Source: a virus. From it: a DNA stretch of 64,000 nt. Of this stretch, positions 54,191 through 62,374 are shown piece after piece. The notes beneath the pieces were generated by a model. It had not been told where the DNA came from and did no database searches. It was given only the letters and a program-made list of their open reading frames with translations. Position 1 is the stretch's first letter; the number at the start of each line of letters is the position of its first letter. The translations under genes and the position numbers were made by a program. The stretch covers positions 1-64,000 of IMG/VR virus record IMGVR_UViG_3300032285_001888, one strand, 5' to 3'.

Positions 54191-54979
54191 ATGGCAGATT
54201 CACTACCGTCAAGTACCCAAAGTACATCAACTCAAGAACGTAATAAAGTGTTTGATTATGTTAAACTCATGCTGGGCGACGGTATGATAGAAGTAGAGTT
54301 GGATCCAGTACACTACGAAATGGCCTTAGATCGCGCACTAAATCGCATGCGCCAACGTAGCCCTAACGCTGTAGAAGAAAGCTACATGTTCTTAGAACTA
54401 ATACAGGACGAAAATGAATACAGATTACCTGATGAAGTTATTACAGTCCGTCAAGTTTTTCGTAGAGCTATCGGCTCAAGAACTGGTATTGGTGCAGGCG
54501 GTACTTTATTTGAACCGTTTAATTTAGCCTACACAAACACCTACTTGATGTCAGGTAGCATGATGGGCGGGCTAGCAACCTATGATGCCTTTGCTGGCTA
54601 TCAGAAACTAGTTGGACGTATGTTTGGTAGTTATATTGAGTTTCTCTGGAAACCTACTACACACATTTTAAATATTTTACAACGTCCTTTCGCACAAGGT
54701 GAACAGATCCTAGTGCAGACCTATAACTATCGTCCAGATTGGGTGCTTTTACAAGATCCCTATGCTAAACAATGGTTGCGTGATTACACACTAGCAACTG
54801 CTAAAGAAATGCTAGGTGAGGCACGCTCTAAGTTTGGGTCTATATCGGGTCCAAGCAGTCCTGTAACACTTAACGGCACAGCATTGAAAAGCGAAGCTAA
54901 AGAAATGATCGAAAAATTGGACAAGGAATTAGAAATGCTAGTTCCAGGCGGATCGGGCTATTATTTCGTAATAGGTTAA
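54191..54979 (+). CDS. gp13: Neck protein, T4 gp13 homologue (262 aa)
   Basis: MADSLPSSTQSTSTQERNK is followed by the conserved FDYVKLMLGDGMIEVELDP, YEMALDRALNRMRQRSPNA, EYRLPDEVITVRQVFRR blocks and WLRDYTLATAKEMLGEARSK near residue 200, all typical of cyanophage gp13. gp13 joins gp14 on the portal to form the neck. T4 gp13 is 309 aa, so size is normal. Clean late promoter and RBS upstream. Confidence 0.88.
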   Translation: MADSLPSSTQSTSTQERNKVFDYVKLMLGDGMIEVELDPVHYEMALDRALNRMRQRSPNAVEESYMFLELIQDENEYRLPDEVITVRQVFRRAIGSRTGIGAGGTLFEPFNLAYTNTYLMSGSMMGGLATYDAFAGYQKLVGRMFGSYIEFLWKPTTHILNILQRPFAQGEQILVQTYNYRPDWVLLQDPYAKQWLRDYTLATAKEMLGEARSKFGSISGPSSPVTLNGTALKSEAKEMIEKLDKELEMLVPGGSGYYFVIG

Positions 54980-54980
54980 A

Positions 54981-55196
54981 ATGACTAACGAAGAATATCT
55001 AGAAGCTTTAAAAAAATATAATCAATCAAAACAGCCAGTACTCACAGAAGAACAAACTTCAATGAAGTCTCGGATGTCTATTTGTAGGTCTTGCGAGTTT
55101 TTTAACCCTACACTAACTTTATGTAAAAAATGTGGTTGTGTTATGTCAATAAAAACATTCCTACCAAAATCCAAGTGCCCAGTTGGCAAGTGGTAA
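54981..55196 (+). CDS. Small zinc-ribbon protein (71 aa)
   Basis: Six Cys residues: CRSC (35, 38), CKKCGC (48, 51, 53) and a late Cys66, which could bind one zinc. This matches the small DUF6171-like phage proteins as I recall. The Lys-rich N-terminus is helical. It starts one base after the gp13 stop, so it is expressed with it; its function, perhaps nucleic-acid or protein binding, is unknown. Confidence 0.7.
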   Translation: MTNEEYLEALKKYNQSKQPVLTEEQTSMKSRMSICRSCEFFNPTLTLCKKCGCVMSIKTFLPKSKCPVGKW

Positions 55197-55212
55197 TTTG
55201 AACTAAAAATTC

Positions 55213-55242
55213 TTGACCCCTGTAATAAAAGTGTTATATACT
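55213..55242 (+). promoter_or_regulatory. Sigma70-like (early) promoter for dNMP kinase
   Basis: -35 TTGACC (55213-55218) and -10 TATATA (55235-55240, 16-nt spacing) or TATACT (55237-55242, 18-nt spacing). This is the only clear host-type promoter noticed and fits early expression of a nucleotide-metabolism gene. Confidence 0.65.
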
Positions 55243-55259
55243 AGCACTACTTACAGGGG
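55217..55259 (+). repeat. 9-bp inverted repeat spanning the promoter and RBS
   Basis: CCCCTGTAA (55217-55225) and TTACAGGGG (55251-55259) are perfect complements 25 nt apart. The right arm includes the Shine-Dalgarno-like AGGGG of the dNMP kinase gene; the left arm overlaps the -35 element. It may be an operator or an RBS-hiding hairpin in read-through RNA. Confidence 0.6.
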
Positions 55260-55265
55260 ATTCTT

Positions 55266-55961
55266 ATGATCATTGGCGTATGCGGGTTTATTGGTTCTGG
55301 CAAAGATACTATTGCCGATTACTTGACTAACTTTCACGGATTTCGACGAGAATCATTTGCCAACAGTCTCAAGGATGCAGTAAGTCACGTGTTTGGTTGG
55401 GACCGCACAATGCTAGAAGGCCGCACAAAATCAGCTCGTGAATGGCGTGAACAAGTAGATCCATGGTGGGCCGAACGCCTAAACATGCCTAATCTTACTC
55501 CTCGTTGGGTACTGCAATACTGGGGTACAGAAGTATGTCGTCGAGCATTTCATGATGATATCTGGATTGCCGCACTAGAAAACAAACTTCGCAACAGCAA
55601 AGACGACATTGTTATTAGCGACTGCCGTTTCCCTAACGAAATTAAAAGTATTAAGGCCGCCGGTGGCATTGTTATCCGTGTAAAACGAGGTGATGATCCC
55701 GAATGGTACAATGATGCCGCAGACATGAACGCTGGAGATCGTTGTATGAATTGGGCACTAGCTAAAAATCGTATGGAAAAACTAGGAATACATGCTAGCG
55801 AAACTGCCTGGGTTGGAACTAAGTTTGATGCAGTATTAACCAACGATGGCACCATAGACGAGCTGATGACTAAAGTTAAAGATCTGGTACAAGATCACCC
55901 TGCTTCCACTTCACCCCTTCCTTATGTAGAACTCGCTGGCAGTTTGCACACACAGTCTTGA
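55266..55961 (+). CDS. gp1: Deoxynucleoside monophosphate kinase, T4 gp1 homologue (231 aa)
   Basis: MIIGVCGFIGSGKDTIADYL holds the P-loop (GFIGSGKD, residues 7-14). FHGFRRESFANSLKDAVSHV, then WVLQYWGTEVCRRAFHDDIW and VISDCRFPNEI are characteristic of phage dNMP kinases. The enzyme phosphorylates dNMPs for DNA synthesis; T4 gp1 is 241 aa. It has its own sigma70-like promoter within the late structural block. The last 86 nt overlap a convergent HNH-type gene. Confidence 0.9.
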   Translation: MIIGVCGFIGSGKDTIADYLTNFHGFRRESFANSLKDAVSHVFGWDRTMLEGRTKSAREWREQVDPWWAERLNMPNLTPRWVLQYWGTEVCRRAFHDDIWIAALENKLRNSKDDIVISDCRFPNEIKSIKAAGGIVIRVKRGDDPEWYNDAADMNAGDRCMNWALAKNRMEKLGIHASETAWVGTKFDAVLTNDGTIDELMTKVKDLVQDHPASTSPLPYVELAGSLHTQS

Positions 55962-56202
55962 GATTAATGTGATGGCAGTTGTCTAGATTGCCATCAACAT
56001 GAAACACAGCAAATACTTCATTGTGGGCACTTTTAAACCCACATTTATCACAGCTATTCTTAATTCTATAGCCAGCACGATGCCAACGTGCTACTCCCCT
56101 ACCGCCAAGACATAGTTCGCATTTACGTCTATAGTAAGTGCGTCCGTTCTTGCGATAGTTAACAGCGGCAGGTCTTAGGCCGCATATACATAGTGGTCTC
56201 AT
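55876..56202 (-). CDS. HNH-type zinc-finger protein, likely endonuclease (108 aa)
   Basis: Cys pairs CICG, CELC, CDKCGF and a CANCQR form a zinc-stabilised fold; FAVFHVDGNLDNCHHINLKT provides the HNH-like His/Asn cluster (HVDGN...HHINL). Such small proteins are scattered in T4-like phage genomes and some are free-standing homing endonucleases. Its 3' end runs antisense into the last 86 nt of the dNMP kinase gene. A TTAAATAT motif lies just upstream of the ATG. Catalytic activity is not proven. Confidence 0.7.
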   Translation of the reverse strand: MRPLCICGLRPAAVNYRKNGRTYYRRKCELCLGGRGVARWHRAGYRIKNSCDKCGFKSAHNEVFAVFHVDGNLDNCHHINLKTVCANCQRVLHKEGVKWKQGDLVPDL

Positions 56203-56206
56203 GCAA

Positions 56207-56214
56207 ATATTTAA
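56207..56214 (-). promoter_or_regulatory. Possible late promoter motif for the HNH gene (TTAAATAT)
   Basis: The plus strand reads ATATTTAA 4 nt before the minus-strand ATG at 56202. The spacing is very short, so it may be coincidental in AT-rich sequence. Confidence 0.3.
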
Positions 56215-56269
56215 GCCTTTTTCGCCCCTTTTCTAGACGCTATAACTGCGCCAAAAAGTCCAAATGCCA

Positions 56270-56276
56270 TAAATAC
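56270..56276 (+). promoter_or_regulatory. Late promoter for the tail sheath gene (CATAAATAC)
   Basis: TAAATAC 31 nt before ATG 56308, with TGGAGA as RBS. Same octamer as at 1103-1111. Confidence 0.65.
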
Positions 56277-56307
56277 ATTAACAGTATGTCATCATGGAGA
56301 TAACACA

Positions 56308-59300
56308 ATGGCTCAATTAAGTTCACCAGGAATAAGCGTAACGGTTGTTAACGAATCGTTCTACACACCCGCTGCCCCAGGTACCGTACCCCTAATCGTT
56401 GTTGCTTCGGCAGCAAACAAAATGAATTCAGCTGGAACAGGCATTGCTCCAGGAACACTGACAGCAAACGCTGGTGCAGTATATCTACTAACAAGTCAAG
56501 CAGACCTTGGCGCAACATTTGGTATTCCTTACTTCCAAACTGATGCTAGTGGTAATCCAGTTAATGCAGGCGAAACTAACGAATATGGTCTACAAGCGGC
56601 CTACAGCTTTTTAGGTGTAAGTAATCAAGCATACGTTGTTCGTGCTCCAATCGACCTCGGACAAATAACAGGTTCAACAAGCATACCAACTGGCAGTCCA
56701 ACTGCAGGAACATACTGGTGGAATACTACAGCAACAAACTATGGTGTTTTCCAATGGAATGCTGGCGCCGCTACTACAACAAACGGACAGACATTCCAAG
56801 AACAACAGTCAATTAATAACCTAACAGTTATCACTAACACAGCATATTTGAGCTCGTCAACAGGCTTAGATCTGTTAGACGTATATGATGCTCCTTTAGC
56901 TAGCTATGGTGCTCCAGGTAACTATGCAGTAGTAGCAAACAGTTCAGCTACAAACACAAACATTCTATGGTTCAAGTCTTACACTACAGCCAATGACGGA
57001 ACAGGCGGAACAACTGTTACCGCTAGCAACAGTAGCTGGGTACAAGTTGGTACACCAGCGTGGACAGCAAGTTGGCCAACAGTTACTACTACAGCCGCTA
57101 GCCCAACATTTACTGCTAGCCAGACTATCGTAATTAACACAAATACGATTGTCAATGCCGGTACGACTCTAGCAGGACTAGCCACAGCGATCAACGGTAG
57201 TGCGGCCCTAACCACAGCAGGTATTTCAGCTAGTGTTCAAAACGGTTTCTTAAACATCTATTCAACAGGTGCTCAAGTTACTATCGCGGCTGGTACTATG
57301 TCTCTAACAACATTAGGTATCACAGCTGGTACATATAATCCACCGGTGTTAACTATTGCTCCACACTATCAAGTTCCACAATACGGTAACTATTCATCAG
57401 GAATACTAACTGGTACAACTGGATTCCCAACAGGTAGCTTATGGATTAAAACAACCACAGTTAACCTAGGTGCTAATTTTAATATCGAATACTACAACGG
57501 CACAACTGCTAGCTGGATGCAACAGTCTATTCCACAGATTTATGCTAATAATCAAACAGCAATGGCTTCACTAGATCCACTAGGTGGCGGAGCTAATATT
57601 CCAGTTGGTCAGGTCTACATCAAGTATAATGATACAGAAGAAACTAGAACAATTAACAGTATCACATATCCGTCTTATGCTAACTACAAGGTTTTCTATC
57701 GCACTTCAACTGGCGCTACAACTGTAACGTCAAACATTATTACAGCAAGTACATTTACTAGTGGTTCAAACACAATCGTAGCTGTTTCATCTAGCCAGAT
57801 TGGCAGTGGTACACTAACATCAGCACCACAAGTAAGTGGCGCGGCTGTTACATTTACTGCTTCAGGTAATGCTACAACAGACGCACAGGCATTTGTTACA
57901 GCATTTAACAATGCTACACAAACACTAACTAACGTCGTAGCTAGCATCAATGCAAATAATCAAATCGTGATATCACATACACAAGGTGGTGATATACGCT
58001 TTACTGACGGTACTAATACTCCGATCAGAGCGGCCTTTACTACTAGCGGTACATTAGGTATTAGCAATTTCTTTGCCGCACCTAACTCAACAGGTAGCGA
58101 TGGCAAGTACTTAGTTTCTGCCTGGGCTAACACAACCACAGTTACTGGCAGTACTCCTTGGGTAACAGTAAGTGCAACAGCACCTACAACAACTCCAGCT
58201 AACGGTACACTATGGTATGATACAGTAATTACTGATCTAGATATCATGATCAATGATGGCTCACGTTGGAGAGGTTACTGCTCAACAGCAGGTAAGGTTG
58301 TAGTCAACCAAGGCGTAGGTTATGCAAATTCCGCAACTTCAACCGACATCAATGGTCCTATTATTTCAGCAACACAACCGACTACTAACTCAACAGGTGC
58401 TAGTTTACAGCACGGTGATTTATGGTTAAATTCAAGCAACACAGAAGCTTGGCCAACACTGTACAAGTATAATTCACTAACAAAAGCATGGGTACTAGTT
58501 ACTAACAGCGACCATACAACACAAAACGGAATTGTATTTGCCGATGCACGTTGGTACGATGACAGCACAAACTCAGCTAGCGCAAAATCAGGCGCCGCAA
58601 GTCCACAAACTGTTGCAGGCGCCGCAACTGGCACATTGATCACTAGTGACTTTGTAGACTTTGACGCTCCTAACCCAGCACTATATCCAAAAGGTATGTT
58701 GCTATGGAACCTACGTCGTTCAGGATTCAACGTCAAGAAATATGTAGTTGGTTACGTTAACACAGCCGCACAAAATACAATCGTAAATGGCGCAGGCGTA
58801 GCACCATACATGACTTACTACTATCCAGATCGTTGGGTTACAGCAAGTCCTAATGATTATCTAGGTGTTGGACAGTTTGGACGTAAAGCTCAACGTGCAG
58901 TTGTTGTAGCTTCACTAAACGGATTAATCAACAGCAATCAGAATATACGCAACGAAGACAGTCTTGTATACGACTTGTTATCTTGCCCAGGTTACCTTGA
59001 AACAACAAGTTCATTGGTTAGCCTAAACACAGGACGTGGTGGACTATCATTTATCATAGCAGATGCTCCAGCTCGTTTAACACCGGATGCAACAAGCCTA
59101 AATGCTTGGGGTAGCAATATCAAGAATGCTACAGGTGACGGTGAAGTTGGTTTAATCACAACTAGCGAAAACGTTGGTGTTTATTATCCATGGGCAGAAA
59201 CTACAGACTTATACGGTAATAATATTGCTGTTCCTCCAAGTCACATCATGTTACGTACAATCGCACTAAGTGACAACGTTTCTTATCCATGGTTTGCACC

Positions 59301-59832
59301 AGCTGGTGTACGTCGTGGCGGTGTAACAAATGCTAGTTCAGTAGGTTATGTAGTTGGACAAACAGGTGTATTCCAACCAACATCATTGAATACAGGACAG
59401 CGAAATACACTATCAACAATACAGGTTAATCCGATTACCTACATCGGTGGAACAGGTCTAGTGGTATACGGACAGTACACTCGTTCGTTAGTTGCTAGCG
59501 CAGTAAATCGTATCAACGTTGCACGTCTAGTGATTTATCTACGTTACCAATTGAATGCTATTGCTAAGCCATATGTATTTGAACCAAACGATACAATTAC
59601 ACGTAATTCGATCAAGCAACAAATTGAAAAATTATTGCTTAACCTAACAGGTGAACGTGCTCTATATGACCATCTAGTAGTATGTGATACAACTAACAAC
59701 ACTCCAAGCAGAATAGATGCTAATGAGTTGCATGTTGATATAGCTATTGAGCCGGTTAAGGCCGTGGAGTTTATTTACATTCCATTGCGTTTAGAGAACA
59801 CTGGCGCTATTGCTGGTTTAGGTAGCAAATAA
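56308..59832 (+). CDS. gp18: Tail sheath protein, T4 gp18 homologue, enlarged (1174 aa)
   Basis: N-terminus MAQLSSPGISVTVVNESFY and the C-terminal ~380 residues (QFGRKAQRAVVVASLNGLI, RLTPDATSLNAWGSN, PWFAPAGVRRGG, VNPITYIGGTGLVVYGQYTR, VARLVIYLRYQLNAIAKPYV) are conserved sheath. T4 gp18 is 659 aa; the extra ~500 residues lie in the middle and include four copies of a 'G.LW.n....ny..y.yn....W' module (about nt 56680, 57420, 58195, 58405) separated by strand-rich Thr/Ser/Ala stretches. These should protrude from the sheath surface. The contractile role is certain; the decoration role is inference. Confidence 0.92.
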   Translation: MAQLSSPGISVTVVNESFYTPAAPGTVPLIVVASAANKMNSAGTGIAPGTLTANAGAVYLLTSQADLGATFGIPYFQTDASGNPVNAGETNEYGLQAAYSFLGVSNQAYVVRAPIDLGQITGSTSIPTGSPTAGTYWWNTTATNYGVFQWNAGAATTTNGQTFQEQQSINNLTVITNTAYLSSSTGLDLLDVYDAPLASYGAPGNYAVVANSSATNTNILWFKSYTTANDGTGGTTVTASNSSWVQVGTPAWTASWPTVTTTAASPTFTASQTIVINTNTIVNAGTTLAGLATAINGSAALTTAGISASVQNGFLNIYSTGAQVTIAAGTMSLTTLGITAGTYNPPVLTIAPHYQVPQYGNYSSGILTGTTGFPTGSLWIKTTTVNLGANFNIEYYNGTTASWMQQSIPQIYANNQTAMASLDPLGGGANIPVGQVYIKYNDTEETRTINSITYPSYANYKVFYRTSTGATTVTSNIITASTFTSGSNTIVAVSSSQIGSGTLTSAPQVSGAAVTFTASGNATTDAQAFVTAFNNATQTLTNVVASINANNQIVISHTQGGDIRFTDGTNTPIRAAFTTSGTLGISNFFAAPNSTGSDGKYLVSAWANTTTVTGSTPWVTVSATAPTTTPANGTLWYDTVITDLDIMINDGSRWRGYCSTAGKVVVNQGVGYANSATSTDINGPIISATQPTTNSTGASLQHGDLWLNSSNTEAWPTLYKYNSLTKAWVLVTNSDHTTQNGIVFADARWYDDSTNSASAKSGAASPQTVAGAATGTLITSDFVDFDAPNPALYPKGMLLWNLRRSGFNVKKYVVGYVNTAAQNTIVNGAGVAPYMTYYYPDRWVTASPNDYLGVGQFGRKAQRAVVVASLNGLINSNQNIRNEDSLVYDLLSCPGYLETTSSLVSLNTGRGGLSFIIADAPARLTPDATSLNAWGSNIKNATGDGEVGLITTSENVGVYYPWAETTDLYGNNIAVPPSHIMLRTIALSDNVSYPWFAPAGVRRGGVTNASSVGYVVGQTGVFQPTSLNTGQRNTLSTIQVNPITYIGGTGLVVYGQYTRSLVASAVNRINVARLVIYLRYQLNAIAKPYVFEPNDTITRNSIKQQIEKLLLNLTGERALYDHLVVCDTTNNTPSRIDANELHVDIAIEPVKAVEFIYIPLRLENTGAIAGLGSK

Positions 59833-59844
59833 AGGAGAAATTAA

Positions 59845-60477
59845 ATGGCAATCGCGGCACTATCAAATTTTACAGTACCATTAGCTTCAGATCAAAGCGC
59901 AGGTTCACAAGGCATGCTAATGCCAAAGTTGAAATACAGATTTCGTATTTCATTTGAAAACTTTGGTGTAAGCACTCCTACAACTGAGCTAACAAAACAA
60001 GTTGCGGAAGCATCTCGTCCACAAGTTAAATTTACTGATCAAGTTATTGAAATTTACAACAGCAAGATCCACTATGCAGGCAAACCATCCTGGGAACCAA
60101 TCCCAATCAAACTACGTGACGATGTCACAGGTGCTGTTAGCAAGCTAGTAGGCGAGCAAAATCAGAAACAATTTGACTTTTTTGAACAAAGTTCAGCGGC
60201 TTCAGCAGGTGATTATAAGTTTACCATGCGTATCGAAATCCTTGACGGTGGTAACGGCAATATGGTTCCAAGCGTTCTTGAAACATGGGTATGCTATGGT
60301 TGCTATGTTGAATCAACTAACTGGCAAGATTTAAAATACAGCGAGCAAGGCCCTGCTATGATTGACTTGTCAATACGATTCGATAATGCAGTACAAATTG
60401 CTCCAGTTCCAGCTATCGGTAGCCCAACACCGGTAATGAACAATGCCAAAACTGGTAATAACGTACTAGGCGCATAA
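59845..60477 (+). CDS. gp19: Tail tube protein, T4 gp19 homologue (210 aa)
   Basis: Pattern MPKLKYRFRISFENFG, LTKQVAEASRPQVKFTDQVI, WEPIPIKLRDDVTGAVSKLV, YKFTMRIEILDGGNGNMV, VLETWVCYGCYVESTNWQDL matches gp19 tubes of T4-like phages (T4 gp19 is 163 aa). It polymerises inside the sheath. It starts 12 nt after the sheath stop with AAAGGAG as RBS and is followed by a strong terminator. Confidence 0.9.
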   Translation: MAIAALSNFTVPLASDQSAGSQGMLMPKLKYRFRISFENFGVSTPTTELTKQVAEASRPQVKFTDQVIEIYNSKIHYAGKPSWEPIPIKLRDDVTGAVSKLVGEQNQKQFDFFEQSSAASAGDYKFTMRIEILDGGNGNMVPSVLETWVCYGCYVESTNWQDLKYSEQGPAMIDLSIRFDNAVQIAPVPAIGSPTPVMNNAKTGNNVLGA

Positions 60478-60481
60478 TACT

Positions 60482-60504
60482 AAGCCTGCACTTGCAGGCT
60501 TTTT
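60482..60504 (+). terminator. Rho-independent terminator after gp19
   Basis: AAGCCTGCA and TGCAGGCTT form a long stem with a T-run (TTTTATT). It closes the sheath-tube unit just before the promoter of the next gene. Confidence 0.9.
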
Positions 60505-60541
60505 ATTGACTACCCATTAACTACGCACTTTATACATAGAA

Positions 60542-60548
60542 TAAATAC
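60542..60548 (+). promoter_or_regulatory. Late promoter directly at a start codon (ATAAATAC)
   Basis: TAAATAC lies 3 nt before ATG 60552, after a terminator; no Shine-Dalgarno sequence fits between. If used, the mRNA would be nearly leaderless. Confidence 0.5.
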
Positions 60549-60551
60549 TGT

Positions 60552-61565
60552 ATGGCATTCACATCCAACGATCATTTAAAGTCCGATGCATTTACCTATC
60601 TACGTGACTGGCGACATGCCGCAGACTTGTTTAATGCTGACCAGTTTAGGCTTGCTCCTAAGTTTGGTTTTCAATTCCATGTGGCATTTGGTATCAATAC
60701 AGGTGCATTACAAAATACTGCCCTAGTGCAACGCTACGGTTCTGAAATTAACATGCTGGTTAAAAGTGTAGCATTGCCTAGTTATACAGTTAGTATAGAA
60801 ACACTGAATCAATACAACAGAAAAAAGAATGTTCAGTACTATCACAAGCCCGGTGACATTGATATTAAATTCCACGATGATAACATGGGATTGATCAATC
60901 AACTATGGCAAAATTATTATAGTTACTACTATGCAGATCCAATGTCTGCAAAAGTCTCCGGGGCCTACGCAAGGAACGCTACCCAGAGCAGTAATTATAT
61001 TCCTACTAGTTACGGTCTTGATAATGGAAGTACTGATCCATTTTTTAATTATATAAAAATCTATCAAATGGCTCGTCACGAATATGTAGAGTACATACTA
61101 AGCAATCCTATTATCACCAGCTGGAATCACAATCGACTAGATTATGCCGATACCAAGACACGCGAGTTCGACATGAAGATCATGTACGAAGCTGTTAGCT
61201 ATAACGTTGGTTCTGTAGACCCGGCTATAGATCCATCGGGCGGAGTTGAAGGGTTTGGCGACACACACTATGATCACGGAATGAGCCCCCAACAGGGTAT
61301 CAACCCCGATCCAACAGTAATTAATCCCAGCTTTGTAGAAAGTTTAAATCTAGAAGGCGCTGCCGGCTCTATACTAGCCAGTGTAATAAATCAAATAGCC
61401 AGTGCCCAGAATACTATAGCTCCAATTAATGCTTCAGGTACTGCTGGACTATTGACTCCGCCCGCAGGAACAAACGTTGGTGGACTATCGGGCGTAGCAT
61501 TTCCACAAAGTAGCACTGTAGCTAACACAGGCACAACAGCTTCATCATCAGGGATACAAGCATGA
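60552..61565 (+). CDS. Tail tube-like / baseplate protein (337 aa)
   Basis: Residues about 35-135 follow the tail-tube fold pattern: FGFQFHVAFGINT, VKSVALPSYTVSIETLNQYN, RKKNVQYYHKPGDIDIKFHDD. Two short Tyr/Asn-rich central segments (YYSYYYADPM) and NPIITSWNHNRLDY, TREFDMKIMYEAVSYNVGSV complete the core. The C-terminal ~90 residues are Gly/Ala/Ser-rich and probably disordered. Candidates are a tube-initiator (gp54/gp48-like) or a second tube protein; I cannot choose between them. Confidence 0.6.
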   Translation: MAFTSNDHLKSDAFTYLRDWRHAADLFNADQFRLAPKFGFQFHVAFGINTGALQNTALVQRYGSEINMLVKSVALPSYTVSIETLNQYNRKKNVQYYHKPGDIDIKFHDDNMGLINQLWQNYYSYYYADPMSAKVSGAYARNATQSSNYIPTSYGLDNGSTDPFFNYIKIYQMARHEYVEYILSNPIITSWNHNRLDYADTKTREFDMKIMYEAVSYNVGSVDPAIDPSGGVEGFGDTHYDHGMSPQQGINPDPTVINPSFVESLNLEGAAGSILASVINQIASAQNTIAPINASGTAGLLTPPAGTNVGGLSGVAFPQSSTVANTGTTASSSGIQA

Positions 61566-61930
61566 TAACAGGAAATTTACCAGTCTCTATACATGCAGAT
61601 ACTACTAGTGTAAAAATGTTCTTTGATAATTATTTTGCCACACAGGTAAGTTTTCCTGCGGCAGAAATCGATGCTACAGTAGGATTTTTTGCTAAAAGAG
61701 GTTTTGATTCATCTAGTGCTAACTCGACAGCTATTATCTTACTTAATCAAGCTAGGGTTGAAAATGTATCAGTGTTTAGTTTACTTGACAAATTAAAAGG
61801 ACTAACCGATGTACAGTTAGGTCAAGTTGTTGCTCAAGTTTTAAATGCCTATAGAGAAAAGACCAGTTTGTTAGGTTACAGAACTGCGGTAGTTACTGAC
61901 ACGTTCGAAGCTCGCAACATCTTAATATAA
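61562..61930 (+). CDS. Conserved hypothetical phage protein (122 aa)
   Basis: I recognise no named family. The sequence contains SVKMFFDNYFATQVSFPAAE, VGFFAKRGFDSSSANSTA and LDKLKGLTDVQLGQVVAQVL; it is predicted mixed helix/strand and soluble. It overlaps the previous gene by 4 nt (ATGA) and is one base from the next, so it is coexpressed with a tube-like protein and gp4. A structural or assembly role is likely by position. Confidence 0.55.
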   Translation: MITGNLPVSIHADTTSVKMFFDNYFATQVSFPAAEIDATVGFFAKRGFDSSSANSTAIILLNQARVENVSVFSLLDKLKGLTDVQLGQVVAQVLNAYREKTSLLGYRTAVVTDTFEARNILI

Positions 61931-61931
61931 A

Positions 61932-62360
61932 ATGTCTAAGTTTGCTCGCGGCAAGTTCAGTATGAAACATCCTGAAAAGTATGTGGGCAACAAGATGCCT
62001 ACATACCGTAGTAGTTGGGAATGGAGTTTTATGAACTTTTGTGACAACAATGATAGTGTAGTCAAATGGGCGAGTGAAGCTATACAAATCCCCTACATCG
62101 ATCCCCTAACAGAAAAACATACAGTATATGTACCTGATTTTTTTATACAATATGTAGATAAAAACGGTCGCATGCAACTAGAGCTAATCGAAATAAAACC
62201 TGCTAGTCAAACAGTTTTAGAACGAGTTGGCAAGAGTGTACACAATCAAAGCCAGTTTATTAAGAATCAAGCCAAGTGGGCCGCTGCCGGAAACTGGTGT
62301 AAACAACAGGGCCTAAAATTCCGTATTCTTAATGAAAATGACATATTCAGCCATCGCTAG
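61932..62360 (+). CDS. gp4: Head completion protein, T4 gp4 homologue (142 aa)
   Basis: KFARGKFSMKHPEKYVGNKM, YRSSWEWSFMNFCDNNDSVV, WASEAIQIPYIDPLTEKHTV, YVPDFFIQYVDKNGRMQLEL and IEIKPASQTV make up the conserved gp4 (gp50) family, which has a restriction-nuclease-like PD-(D/E)xK core (E..., PDF, EIK). It completes the filled head before tail joining. T4 gp4 is about 150 aa. Confidence 0.9.
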   Translation: MSKFARGKFSMKHPEKYVGNKMPTYRSSWEWSFMNFCDNNDSVVKWASEAIQIPYIDPLTEKHTVYVPDFFIQYVDKNGRMQLELIEIKPASQTVLERVGKSVHNQSQFIKNQAKWAAAGNWCKQQGLKFRILNENDIFSHR

Positions 62361-62374
62361 GTATAAGTAATAAT

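Noticed and set aside
54981-55196. Zinc-ribbon gene as a spurious frame
   Set aside because: Six well placed Cys residues, one-base spacing from gp13 and resemblance to a known small phage family support it, so it was kept as a gene.
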